From: Ischnura elegans
Lineage: Eukaryota; Arthropoda; Insecta; Odonata; Coenagrionidae
DNA: 64,000 bases
Direction: 5' to 3'
Assembly (NCBI RefSeq): GCF_921293095.1
Contig: NC_060247.1
Coordinates: 110,813,111 to 110,877,110 of the forward strand
This document shows positions 1 through 11,700 of the stretch, piece after piece. Each line of letters starts with the position of its first letter. The stretch's first letter is position 1. The position numbers were made by a program, and so were the translations under genes. Under the pieces are notes generated by a model. It searched no databases and was not told where the DNA came from. It worked only from the letters and a program-made list of their open reading frames with translations.

Positions 1-707
1 TTTAGTCTTCGTAATTTTAGAGAGTTTTTGCACGCGCTCACTAGAAGCCTGCCTTTCCAATTCTCCTTCACTAACAGTGGAAAGGTTACACTGGTCCCTT
101 TACACTTGCATTGTCATTTTTGTCCCGTTTACGCACTTCGCGTAAAATCATCACCTCTGAAGAGGTGGTATATATACTCACCGGCAGTTATCGTCCCGAA
201 ATCCCCGGGTTGGAAAAACACGAGAAGCGGCAGCACGTGAAGCGGCGACCCGGTTTTGGCGCCGCCTCCACACACATAAGTACTTACAACCCTCTCCCGG
301 GTAAAAATGATCCCCTGCCATTTTTCCCCGATGCTGCCTGCCCGTCTTCACGAAGAAATTCCCTATTGCGAGTGGGTCCCCCTTAATTCAAGTGGTCTGA
401 CAATTAGTCTCATTCAGACTCTTGCCAGGTCAAGAAAGCCTGCACATTTACTCTGTATCAATATTCTCCCGTTCTCGTCATCCACTCTGGTTTGGACTCC
501 GTATTATAAAAAGAACGAGGAACTTGTATTTATCACATAGTCTAATTAAATCATACCTTTTTGACTTCTGTGATTGGACGAAGGTGTCCAGTGCTATGTC
601 GACGCATTGTTATGCCGCTCAATGATTTTTTTTCTCATCTGTGTATCATTATCGAATTTCATCTCACCCCTCATTTTTTATTTTAGTTTACGGTTTATTG
701 AATTACC
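1..707. other. Left flank with no recognised gene
   Basis: Short ORFs here (largest 91 codons) overlap one another, have no recognisable domain and look like chance. The stretch is somewhat GC-richer at 190-330 than the rest of the flank. I see no exon with splice signals and no repeat shared with the rest of the window. Confidence 0.5.
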
Positions 708-951
708 ATAATGCGAAGGAAATTTCTTAGCTTTTCTACAAAAAACACACACTTTATTGCCGACTAGTTTCGGTTACACTGTACCATTTTCAAGACTAGT
801 GTTACACATCAGAATTTGCCGGTATATATACTCTGTGGTCGGGTGATTGGAGGGGAAGGGGAGAGGGGAGAGATAAGTGACGGGAATGGTGAAGGAGGGA
901 AGGGATAGGGGAAAAACCAGAGGTAGTTACAAAGAAGAGCGTGGGTTGGCG

Positions 952-1548
952 TCACAAGGATTTTTTGGGGTGTAATAGTGGAATGTCTAGGAGGGGGGAG
1001 TGGAAAGGGAAAAGGTGGTCATTAGCAATGGGTTCTTTCCTCTTTACAATTTTTAAAATTTCCAACTGTTCTCTGATGTCCAGCTGTGTTCCTTTTTTGA
1101 CTCGGTGCAGCAATTCCGGGGTAAAATCCGCTTGGTGGCCTTCCTCCCGAAGATGGGTAGCGAATTGGGACATCCCAGTGTTGTTGTAGTAATCGCGCCG
1201 GTGTTCCTCCACTCGTACGGTCAGACTTCTTCCTGTTTGTCCTATGTATTTGGAGTCACAATCACCACACCTTAATTGGTAGACCCCGCTCTTGAGGGCT
1301 GAGTCAGTGGGGTCCTTGACTGAAGGTAGCATGCTCTTCAGGTTAGAATTATTGTAAAAGGCCGGTTTTATGTTGATTACTTTGAGTAATTTTTCCAATT
1401 TAATAGAAGGTTGGCCTAAATATTTTATACGTCGCCATGACTGTTGATCCGTGGGGGTGGTAGAGTAAATACCTCTGAGTAAGAATTTTCTCTTTTTGCT
1501 TTCAAACAAATCGTTGATCAATTTTTCGGTGTAACCATTGGCTATCGC

Positions 1549-1550
<2 letters not shown>
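952..1550 (-). pseudogene. PLE GIY-YIG endonuclease C-terminal fragment
   Basis: About 195 codons are open on the minus strand, ending with a stop near 952. The peptide contains GVYQLRCGDC, SKYIGQTGRS and RVEEHRRDY, the GIY-YIG nuclease core with the Cys pair that Penelope-like endonucleases carry, then a FATHLREEGH segment. The reverse transcriptase that should lie upstream is missing, so this is a 5'-truncated copy. The computed ORF extends to 1611 only because the frame runs through poly-T as poly-lysine into the inverted arm; that N-terminus is an artefact of the fusion. In a complete element this domain nicks target DNA during retrotransposition. Confidence 0.85.
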
Positions 1551-1588
<38 letters not shown>

Positions 1589-1597
1589 TTTTTGCCC

Positions 1598-1763
1598 CGG
1601 AATTGCTGCACCGAGTCAAAAAAGGAACACAGCTGGACATCAGAGAACAGTTGGAAATTTTAAAAATTGTAAAGAGGAAAGAACCCATTGCTAATGACCA
1701 CCTTTTCCCTTTCCACTCCCCCCTCCTAGACATTCCACTATTACACCCCAAAAAATCCTTGTG
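1598..1763 (+). pseudogene. Inverted repeat copy of the PLE ORF C-terminus
   Basis: The right arm repeats, on the plus strand, the last roughly 50 codons of the endonuclease ORF (from LHRVKKGTQ to LHPKKSL) with no obvious frameshift. It is the mirror of 952-1120 and makes this insertion a near-perfect large palindrome. Confidence 0.75.
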
Positions 1764-1919
1764 ACGCCAACCCACGCTCTTCTTTGTAACTACCTCTGGT
1801 TTTTCCCCTATCCCTTCCCTCCTTCACCATTCCCGTCACTTACCTCTCCCCTCTCCCCTTCCCCTCCAATCACCCGACCACAGAGTATATATACCGGCAA
1901 ATTCTGATGTGTATCACTA

Positions 1920-1957
1920 GTCTTGAAAATGGTACAGTGTAACCGAAACTAGTCGGC
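1920..1957 (+). ncRNA. Hammerhead-like motif of PLE (degenerate)
   Basis: Order of parts: CTTGAAAAT in the place of the CUGAUGA box, an imperfect stem (GGT..ACC), CGAAA at 1944-1948, then the self-complementary ACTAGT followed by C at 1954 where cleavage would fall. This matches a hammerhead with a minimal stem III, as known from Penelope-like elements, but box 1 is not canonical, so activity is doubtful. A mirror copy lies on the minus strand at about 757-794. Confidence 0.45.
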
Positions 1958-2439
1958 AATAAAGTGTGTGTTTTTTGTAGAAAAGCTAAGAAATTTCCTT
2001 CCAAACATTAAATATGGAATTCTACAAAGTAAAGGCCTCAACAATTCAGTGCATAATGCGAAGTAAAATAATTATTTAGCCGGTGAAAATGTGTGAAAAA
2101 AAACGAAGCTTTAGGTGGTCTCAGAGAAAAAACTGTACTGAGACCTGTTACAGACTACGCTGTGAAACTTTTTGTCTTACTTTTTCCAATGATACATTTT
2201 ATCAGTATGAATTACATTATAGATAAGTTGGATGAAAATTTTTAACATTTTCCCGATAGCTTTCACAAAGAAATAAGCTATAACATTTCATATTTGCAAA
2301 AAGAAAAGTCATTGAGGCCATGTGAAGCCTTTCAAATGCGTTACATGTGTCGAAAATGTGAATGAAATTCCGTTATGACTTTGAGACCTTGGAACATATG
2401 GGTTTCTCGCCTACATAGTCTTGAAAATCCAATGTTCAC

Positions 2440-2684
2440 GAGTGATGGAATTGGAACTGGATTGATGTTTACTTCTTCCTATCTCTCCGTCACGTCCGAA
2501 GGATCGTGACCCCATTAGAGATAGTGGAAAATGAGTTGGCAATATTTTCCTAGTGAATTACTTCGATTGAGTTTCGTGATCTGAAAAGAACAGTGCTTGT
2601 GAATCTAACTATAACAGCTCGTTGAAATTCTGTGAACATATTTTTTCCGCGGGAAATACTCTTCTTTTTATTATTTCTGTCACG
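2440..2684 (+). promoter_or_regulatory. Conserved 5' flank / probable promoter-5'UTR of gene A
   Basis: The roughly 240 bp before the start codon are well conserved at 25263-25495 (gene B) and, reversed, at about 62542-62780 (gene C). Shared blocks include GGATCGTGACCCC, GCTCGTTGAA and TTTCCGCGGGAAATACTC; the last contains the palindrome TTTCCGCGGGAAA about 30 bp before the ATG. I see no clear TATA box. The conservation could reflect regulation or UTR, or simply shared descent. Confidence 0.35.
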
Positions 2685-2739
2685 ATGAAGTTACTCAATA
2701 CCTTCTCTACGTCTTCAATCATGTCAGTGCTCATTTTGG
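2685..2739 (+). CDS. Gene A exon 1 (start, signal peptide)
   Basis: ATG at 2685 opens MKLLNTFSTSSIMSVLIL plus the first base of Gly19. The donor is GTGAGT at 2740 (phase 1). An upstream in-frame ATG at 2622 exists, but the three paralogues agree in sequence and frame from 2685, and only this start gives a compact signal peptide. Confidence 0.8.
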
Positions 2740-5700
2740 GTGAGTTATTTTTAAATATTTTACTTTGTTCCGTCAAAAATATGGTTTTGAACATTCTTGA
2801 AACGGTGTTGAAATTAGTCAGTGATAATCATTTATTTTACCGATGGTAATTTAATGTGTGTGATCTAGGAATTCATTCAATATTCTCAGGCATATTGGGT
2901 TCATAGGTTACCCCTCATATGGGTTTCTTTGACGAATAATTTATTCAAAATAGTATTTATACGCATAGATATCAAGATCACCTCCGACGACACTTAGGTG
3001 CGAAAAGAGATCAGAAAATGTTCATTAAATAAGAAGCTCGACAAGCGAGAGCAATACCCCAGTTTATGATCTCGATGTTTGGAATTGTAACTGCTAGTCT
3101 TTACTGGGGCGAATGTGAGGGAAATGGTCCAGGGGATCCAAGTGCCCCTAAACGAGGATCCGTATATGCCAAGTATATGAAATGATATTACATCGTATAA
3201 ATAGATCGTTGAGGTCATGAAATATCATACTTATATCTTTATCATTTAGTATCATTTGTTGAATGTAGTAGTAGAATCCCTACTTATTACGCACGAATCC
3301 CTTTAATGCATTGTATTCCCTAAAATTATTCTCGCGCGCGATTATGGAAGTGAGTTTTAATCCAATTTTAGGCACGAACTTGCGCATCCTTGGCCGATTT
3401 CAAACTGCCAGTAAAATGCTATCTTAATTGCCATAGTCTTCACGATCTCCATTTTTTGCGTTACAAGTTATCAAGGAATGGAATAATGAAACTGAAGACG
3501 TGTATTTCTTCGCAAAAATAACTATTACTACTTCCATCACAATGAACAAAACTATTGCTCACTGTAGGTTAAACCTTAATAAAGCTCATAAAATAACGGC
3601 TAGCACTATTTGAAATAGCTTTGGTTGAATACAGTAAGCAGTAATGACATGCACGCGACTAAAACTTGCATGATCTTATAAAATCTTTTTCAATCGCCAC
3701 GTGCAACGGCCCGCTAAGTTTGAATTAATGAAAAAGCTAATAATCCTGTGAATTGAGAACAGAACTTGATATATAAAGTCGTCCAATGAACTCAAAATTA
3801 AGAAAAATGATTCCGCAATACGTAAAATTCGTTGATCTCGGAAATTCAATCTTAAGACCATGGTTATGCCTAAGACTGTCCTTTGAATGTTTCCCAGGAA
3901 CGGTGTTTAGCTCCATAAGGTGCAAAATTTAAGGGAAGCAAAATTTTCTCCAGCAAAAAGTCTTCTTCAAAAATCACTTAGAGCTGGTTGATCAAGTGGT
4001 ATCATACCTACCTGGCGGGAAATCATGGTTCTGGGTTCCATTCCTGGGTATGGGTGAATGAACTTTCCTCTAAAGAATCTTTCCACATTTTGTGCGATTG
4101 CCATGACTCCGTGAAGGTACACTGCTGTAAACACGACAAATCGACAAGAAATCCAGAAAAATCGACATTCATTGCTATAAATATGAATAGCAATTAGCAA
4201 TTTTGAGTATTCTACCTTAATACCCTCAATATCTGAATTAAGTATACTATACCTTCAAGAACAAATGTAAAATATAGGTACTTAGCGTGAGCAAAATACA
4301 AACAGATTAAGTGAAGTACCTGGGAGTTATGATAACCTCGAACCTCTCGTGGGGAACACATATAAGGAATATTTGCGGAATAGCCCTGAATAAATTAGGA
4401 TTCGTCAAGCGTATTGTTGGAACATTTTCGGATGAGAATGTAAAAGAAAGGTGCTATTTCACACTCGTCCGACCGCTACTGTCAAAAACCGCTACGGGTG
4501 TACGGTCTACGGGAGCCGCTTGAGACTCGGAGGCTGTTCGCTAGGGCTAGACTGCTTGAACAATTGAGAATAGCTATCTTTAAGAGCGACACAGAGAACA
4601 TAATATTAGAGCCACACTATATTTTCAGGTCCGATAGAAGCGATAAATTAAGAGAGATTTTTTGCCGAATGGATGGATATGGGAATTCGTGTATCCCCCC
4701 AAACATAAAGGATTATAATTAACGCTAGTCCCAACTTCGTTAGAGCACTTCATTTTTTTAAATCTGTAGACGACAGGTGTCCTAACACTCCCTGCCACAC
4801 GCCTTTTAGGCGGCTTTCAGGGTTTTATGTAGATGTAGACAATACCCTCAATCAACCACTAAATTGGTATCTTCTTTTAGTGTCTATATGATAATTGAAA
4901 GCTCCATATTGGAAAAATTGGCAAATTTTGATTGAAAATATGACGCCAAAAGGGTACATGAAATTATCTCTACTCTCTGGTTATTCCGCGGTTATTTTCT
5001 TGAGCAATATTTTCTCTAAAATGCAGGGAGTGCTTCACTGTGTTTCTAAATAATTAAGTTTGAAACTAAATTAAATTTTAAACAAATCTATTTTTTTGCC
5101 TAAATTACTGTGCATATCCCTGCATTTTAAATATTTATTCATATTTATAAATATATCTATTTTTTGACGTTTACTATATCTATATTCTAAGCCTATCTTA
5201 AATGTTTGTAGTCCTCCTAGTAAACGAAATGAAATAATTTCATTTCACTAACACAACAATCCTTTTTTAGGCGGCTTGCACGGTAGTATACAGATTAAGA
5301 TGTAGATAAATAGAACTATTTGCGAAGTGAGCAGGGATTTGCGTTGTTTTCAAAGGCTTCTTTACTTTAACTGTAATGTTCAATTTGTTTCCCGCAAACA
5401 GTTAGGCATGCAACAAGCTTCCTCGTATAAAAACTGCGCTTTGCTGAAACGAAAAACGCAGGAATGGTAAGTGCTCGATGTTGGGCTCAACGAGATTTTA
5501 CACACGAAAAAACGGTACTTTTTATGGAAAAAATTAACCACAAGATACATCTCGAAGCAAGGGATTTTTTTATCATAACTCGACGAAGAAATAAAACGTC
5601 ACTGCTATGCTTTTAGTCACATTGAAAATGGTTCTGTAGCTCAAACGTCAATACGCCTTTAACTGGAGGACCTAGCTTTCCTTGCAAACGATAAGTAAGG

Positions 5701-8700
5701 TAAGGTTCTCTCGGGTTTTGCAAGTACCTTTATCCACTTGATTCGCCCGTAAAACGTACAATATTTCTTCACGCTGCCGGCAAGTCCGCTGTTACTTTCA
5801 TGGGTAACCTTATGCTTCAATGAGAATATCTTAAAACCACGTGATTAAATTCTATTCATGCTTTTCCATTATATTATACTCACTTATATAAGCAATTCTT
5901 GAATCTTCTAAATGCGTGGTATCATTAATCACCCACGCAGTTATTTACCTGAACGCCTGGCCGTGAATTTAAGATTGAGGGAACAAAAGCATGTGCTTAA
6001 TAACCACTGAGAATCATGACGGTTAAAACTTTTCAGCCATTCATTGAAGTGTCATTTAATTTCTATTTTCAGGTATCTGCTTGATAACTACATTTGCCGC
6101 TGCTTTTTCACCTTTAACTTATGAGCCTGGAGAGCATTACGAAGAATGCCATAATAAAATTCACGTAGGTACATATTAAATGTGTCATTTCACTTATGAT
6201 TGATTCATTATAATGCTGATGAAGAAGATATCCTGGTTTACTCACAACGCACTGATATCAAAGGTGAATCGACCGCGCTGAATACTAAAAAAAATGCAAT
6301 TCTGGGGGCTGATCACCGCGAAAATCAGTATGAAGCCAGTCCGGGAACTTAAAATATAACCACCATGTAATTTAAATAGGAGAATCTCGTAAAATATCTT
6401 AATAAAAATCGCCATTGTGGTAGTGTGCATTGTTTCGGGGCAATTTTCGTCTTTGAGGTTTATTTTAAGTAAAAGGAACAATAAAAACATTTCCTTATTT
6501 GAAAAGTTTGGAAATATTTTTTTCAACATAGCATACGTAACTTCAATATTTATGTGGTTTTCTACACCTCGGCAATTAAAATCTATCTCTCCGCCATTTA
6601 AAAAATCAAAGAATGGGTAAAATTTAATTTCATAAAGAAATTTCAATTCAAAGATGTCATTCTATCCTTGGAAAAACAATTAAGTGAACCAATCATATCA
6701 ATTGCCCGAGACGGGATGAAGAAGAGAACCACTTCTCCGTCTCATAGTTTTTCGGGTGTTCTTCTTCACTCTTTTGGCCGTGAAAGCTAAACTTTTACTT
6801 TTAAACAACTTTTGTTGACTCACTTTTGTAGTCGAATAAACAATGAGTGGAACCTCATGTTACGTTTCTCCATGGAGATTCGGCAGAATTTCATACAAAT
6901 GCTTCAGCGCTATATCTTTATAGTTCAGATGGTAGGCCAACTAAACACTTTGAAGCCCAACCCCGAGCACACCTTATATGCATACTTCCTGTCAGGGCCT
7001 CCAGCCCGAGTAGACCTCGGGAAACCGTTTTTGATTCCGTGGTAAAATATTCCTTGCATTCTTCTCGAGCCACAACTACGTAGCCTATTGTTTTCCCTCT
7101 ATGGTCTTTTTGAATGGAAATTGCTGACATTTAACAACTCCTAAATGTACTTGCTGCTAAATGTACTGGATTTTATAAAAAAAAAAAACATTAAAAGCTC
7201 TGTGTTTTACGCAACCTGCACATGAAAATACCACGGGCTTCAAAGTGTTAATCTAACCCGAATATATTAATGTGATAGCTGTAAGTCTTAATTGATTAAT
7301 ACTATTCACTATTGCTGGTGTGTAGAGCCTTTTCCATCACCAGGATGTAGCATGAATAGGTACAATCACGTAATCATTAAAAAAATGTAGCTGCTGAAAT
7401 AATTTCTGCCAAATTTAGTTAGGGTGGTCCTCATTTTTTAAGTTTTCCAATTTCTTTTGGGACGTCCCTCAGATTTGTTCCATTCGGTTATAAAATAAAT
7501 TACGTAAATTATATAAATATATAATAAATTACCGGGAAAACGTGCCTTATCGCACTTTAAGTTTTGAATTTTTGGTATTTTAGGGTTTTTTCGGACATAA
7601 ATAAAGATGAAGTCACTCCTGGATTATTCTGTCACTTTTCTCTTTTTATTACAACGACTCCTTTCACATTTTTGGTGTATCGCCTAAAATATCTTTCATT
7701 TCTGCCTTTGGATCCTGGGATATCGCACCAAGAGTGAGTGCGCGTACACCAGGCATAAATTTTGGATGTACGCGGGTTGCATAAGCTCATTATTCTTTTA
7801 TTAATCTCACCCATCGCAAAACCCTATTATTCTTTAAATGAACTGTTCACATCGTCAATAATACCTTGGTTGCTATAATTATCACTGTTTATTATCAAAA
7901 CGGCTTACAATTAGTTATTATTATAGTACTCTACCGGTTATTGCAGGCTTCCATGGATGACTAAAGAAGTATTCTGGGAGCCTCCCTTCCCTTCAAGCAC
8001 TGCCCTCTTCAATTTGCTGTAAGGAGTACACCCTTTTATTCTATCTAAAAAATCCTATTCTCTTCCTTCCTCTCCCTCGTTTGCCTAAATTCTACTCTCT
8101 AACAATGTCTTCAACATCCCCTCTTCGCTAAGTATCCCCTCCATACGAAACTTCTGTCTCCTCCTTATCTCATCTAAAAGCGGCCTCTCCTCACCCACCA
8201 TGTCCAGCACTTCGTCGTTCCTCTTCGTTTCCGTCCACTTCACCTTCTCCATTCTTCGCCACATCCACATCTCGAAAGCCTCCAGTTCTTTTCTCGTCCT
8301 CCTTCCTTAGTGTCCACGTTTCCGCACCGCAAAGAGCTACACCCCTGTTCAGACTCTTCACCAACCTTTTCTATTATCTCCCACATAATGATCCTCGCAG
8401 AAGCTCCTTCCTGTTCATGAACGCCTCCTTTCTTAGCGCGATTCTCTTCCTGATGTCCTTATTACTGTATCCGTTTTCCTCTAATGTACTGCTTAATCGT
8501 TGAATGCTCCACCTGCTCAAGTTTTCCCCCACATTATTTTATCTTGAGACTCATTATCCTCGCTCGCGATTCTTTACTAAACCACATGACCTTGGTCTTT
8601 TTATGAATAATCCTTGTATCATACTCCTCGCAAAAAAAACTCTAACGCATCCACTAGAGCCAGCAGCACCTTCACTGACTGGGTAAACATCGCCTGATCG

Positions 8701-11700
8701 TCGGCAAACCTCATTGATTTAAACATCATTTCTCCCACTTTCACTCCAGCTTCCAACTCATCCCACGCTACTTTTAACATCTCCTTAGTGTACTAGGGCG
8801 GATCGGAAAAATTGATTTTTTCAAATCCATCTGGCCCAATTAAAAAAAGTTGTGGGACCGATTAAAATAAGGCCCGAAAAATTTGAGACCTCTAGGTGAA
8901 CCCCTGACCCTTGCTCAGATGCAATTTAAGGGGGGAAGGGTCAAAATTCTAAAAATATAATATTTTATGGTCATTGCCTATAGATTTTGACGAATTACCC
9001 TCCTTTCAGATCAAAAATTTCATGCATTTTGACGTCTCTGGCACCGTGTAACCACAAAAAGCCAAATTTGAGTCCCCGTCCGCGAGGAAAATATTCCAAC
9101 ACCCACGCAGCGTCGCGGATACAAGGCAGGCCGATCCCGTCCCCACCCCGATCGCTTCTCCCCTTCCCACGCCTCGAATACAGCAAAATCCCGCGTGTGC
9201 TGCTAGCAAGGCGTTCAGCTTTGATAATATAAATCGGAAGATAGTTGTAGGTAAATAAGGATGCGTATTGAGACGACTGGTCTATTATTTGGCTCCTTTC
9301 CTGCGTTCTCGGATCTAAAAATATGTCAGCACTCCTCTAAAAGTGGTTTACATCGATTTGTTTAACGCCGACGAGGCGCCAAATAATATACAAGTCGTCT
9401 CACTAAGCATCCTTTTCTACCTTCTACCATCTCCCTATTTATATTATCAAAGATGAACGCCCTCTTAGCAGCACACGCGGGATGTAATTTGCCCCATTTC
9501 AACTAGATTTTTATTCCCTGGAGTTTCTCTTATTATTTGCTCGAGCTGGTCATATACCTCATCTACTTCTTCCTCCCTATGATTGCTAGTGGGCATATAG
9601 ACTTAAACCGTGCTTGAACCTTGGTGGGTCGCGCCTCAATTTCTACCACCAGAATCCCATCGCTTTCCTGGTCTATACCTGCCACACACTTACCCATCTT
9701 CCCGTTTAATACTAAAGCTACCCTTTGCTGACTTTCTTCCCCTCCGCTATATATAACCCTATACTCATCACTATAATAGTCCCCCCATCCCTCCACCTCA
9801 CCTCGCATAATCCTAAGATATCTATCCTCTTTTTATCCATTTCCCTTTTGATATTTTCTTCTTCCCCGCCCTAAACATTGTTCTCACATTCCACGTCCCT
9901 ACACTTATTGCCGACTTCTTCTCCTCCATTTTCTTGGTCTTCTTTTCTTATATCTTCTATGCTGTTGCTGATGATGGTGATGATAAGTCTCTGCAAGAAC
10001 CTCGCTGCCGTGACCGACACCCGCCCTTTGCGGACGGGTCCCGTGCGATGAGTTTCCAGGGCTCATTCGGTAGCACTCAATGTTTTCAGGGAAGAGATAG
10101 TTGTGAGGGTTTCCCACTTCCATTCCAACAGTGCTTTTTACGTGACACCATCACGTGGACTACCTTTCGTCTGGCCTCGACACATGTGACAAGGGTGGCC
10201 CTACCGGGAATAATTTACAATAATTCCCGCCAGTCAACAACTAAGGATAATACGAACGTGCAACCTTTCCACCGCGACAAAGTTGTAGCCCTAAGCAAAG
10301 GTTACAATCGGTAGCAGTAATTTAATCTCCTTAGGTGCCTCTATCTAAATTCAGCCTGAATGTTCGCGAAATCTTTAACTTTGGGACATATCTATATATC
10401 ATACATATCAGGATCAGCCTAACAGCCAAACCTTTAACTTTGGGATATCTTTACGACCATCCTAGTGTGTTATTCATCCTGACGATTTATTGAAATGAAA
10501 CATTTCACTTTACAGAACTGGACAATAGGATATAGTATGTGCTTTGAGCACTTGTTCACAGAGGAAGCATTGAATGAGACTAGTCGTCTTCACAATGGCA
10601 CCAATTGCCTCAGGTGTATGCACATTTGCAGGTGAGTTGTTGAAGTTTTAATTAGTACTGAGATCTACAAAATACCCAAAGAGACACCTCTAGGGTGATT
10701 GGCAGCAGTGACATCATGGCAAAATTAGCAGTTCCGGAAAGCACTTTCCTTAACTTTTTTTAGAAATGAAATGTTACTGTGCGTTTTTTATTGCAAGTTA
10801 TTATACACATTTTATAACAATTCTTTTTGTTCTGGTTACGAATGTAGTATATATTAGAAATTTTTTGGCAGCAATATTGATAAACATGTTTTTTGACTTC
10901 TATGACTTTTGTTAACTGTAACGGTGTTCCGGCACCATGACACCACTGATTGGCAGAGGGTGACCAATCACCAGCACGTAGCTTGAAACAGATGAATCAC
11001 GCAATCGGTTTAAAATTAGAGCGGCTGAATTAATTTCTGCAAATAAACATATATAACTAACGCATCTATTGAGAAAATTTGAAACTATTTTTTTATGAAA
11101 AGTTCGCTAATAGGTTATACCAGAATGGAACAAAATTTCAAATACTTGATTATGGAATGTTGTATTGTCATCGGGAGCAAGCGAATGGGTTAAATATCAA
11201 GCCGATCCGAATGTGAGAAGTGAGTTAAAAATCAAACATAAGATTTCATTGCTGAAACAGACGAACAGACGAAGGAATTTGAGAAAAATCATGTAAAAAA
11301 TAGGCGGAATTCACCCAAAAAATAATTTCATTTTGAATAAACTCATATGTTACATGTTTTTTTTTCTACTTTTTTGAGATTACGCGTTAGCGGCACGTAT
11401 AAGGAGGCTTATGACACTATTAATACACAGCAAGACCTTCATGATTCATCATGAAAACAATTTTCATGTTGGTACCAATATTTTTTTTCCTAAAAACGCG
11501 TCTACTGTTTTCATGATTGAAGTTAAGTTTATTAGTATTTCGACGGTGGTTGTCATCGGATTTTTCCCATCATTCGCGATGCTTCTATTAATGTAGGTAT
11601 ACACTCTGTGTCTATTAGCCACTTTACTGGTGGGGATATCCTAGAAAATATACTTTACTACCGCAATTTTTAGATTTCCGTTGGCTTTCATAAAATTAAA

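Larger units (their letters stand above)
719..2052 (-). mobile_element. Palindromic Penelope-like element insertion
   Basis: Two inverted arms of about 405 bp (about 719-1127 and 1593-2003) flank a single-copy centre ending in a poly-T run (about 1551-1585). The insertion is bracketed by an 11 bp direct repeat, ATAATGCGAAG, at 708-718 and 2053-2063, as expected of a target-site duplication. The minus strand encodes the C-terminal GIY-YIG endonuclease of a Penelope-like element followed by its 3' region. The opposite arm repeats the last part of that ORF and the 3' region in inverted orientation. Inverted or partial tandem copies are typical of PLE integration. The poly-A/poly-T junction between the two pieces is odd and suggests a template jump or a fusion of two transcripts. 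Confidence 0.85.

Noticed and set aside
952-1611. A 219-codon minus ORF taken as one protein
   Set aside because: The first 20 or so codons cross a homopolymer tract and the inverted arm; only 1550-952 is PLE sequence.
2609-2794. Minus-strand ORF over exon 1 of gene A (and its counterparts at 25327-25605)
   Set aside because: It is the shadow of the exon 1 / 5' flank on the opposite strand; conservation follows from the duplication.
6918-7130. Conserved antisense ORFs in intron 2 (6918-7130 and 28313-28525) as a transposase fragment
   Set aside because: I tried to match them to pogo/Tigger-type DDE blocks and could not do so convincingly; conservation can come from the duplication alone.
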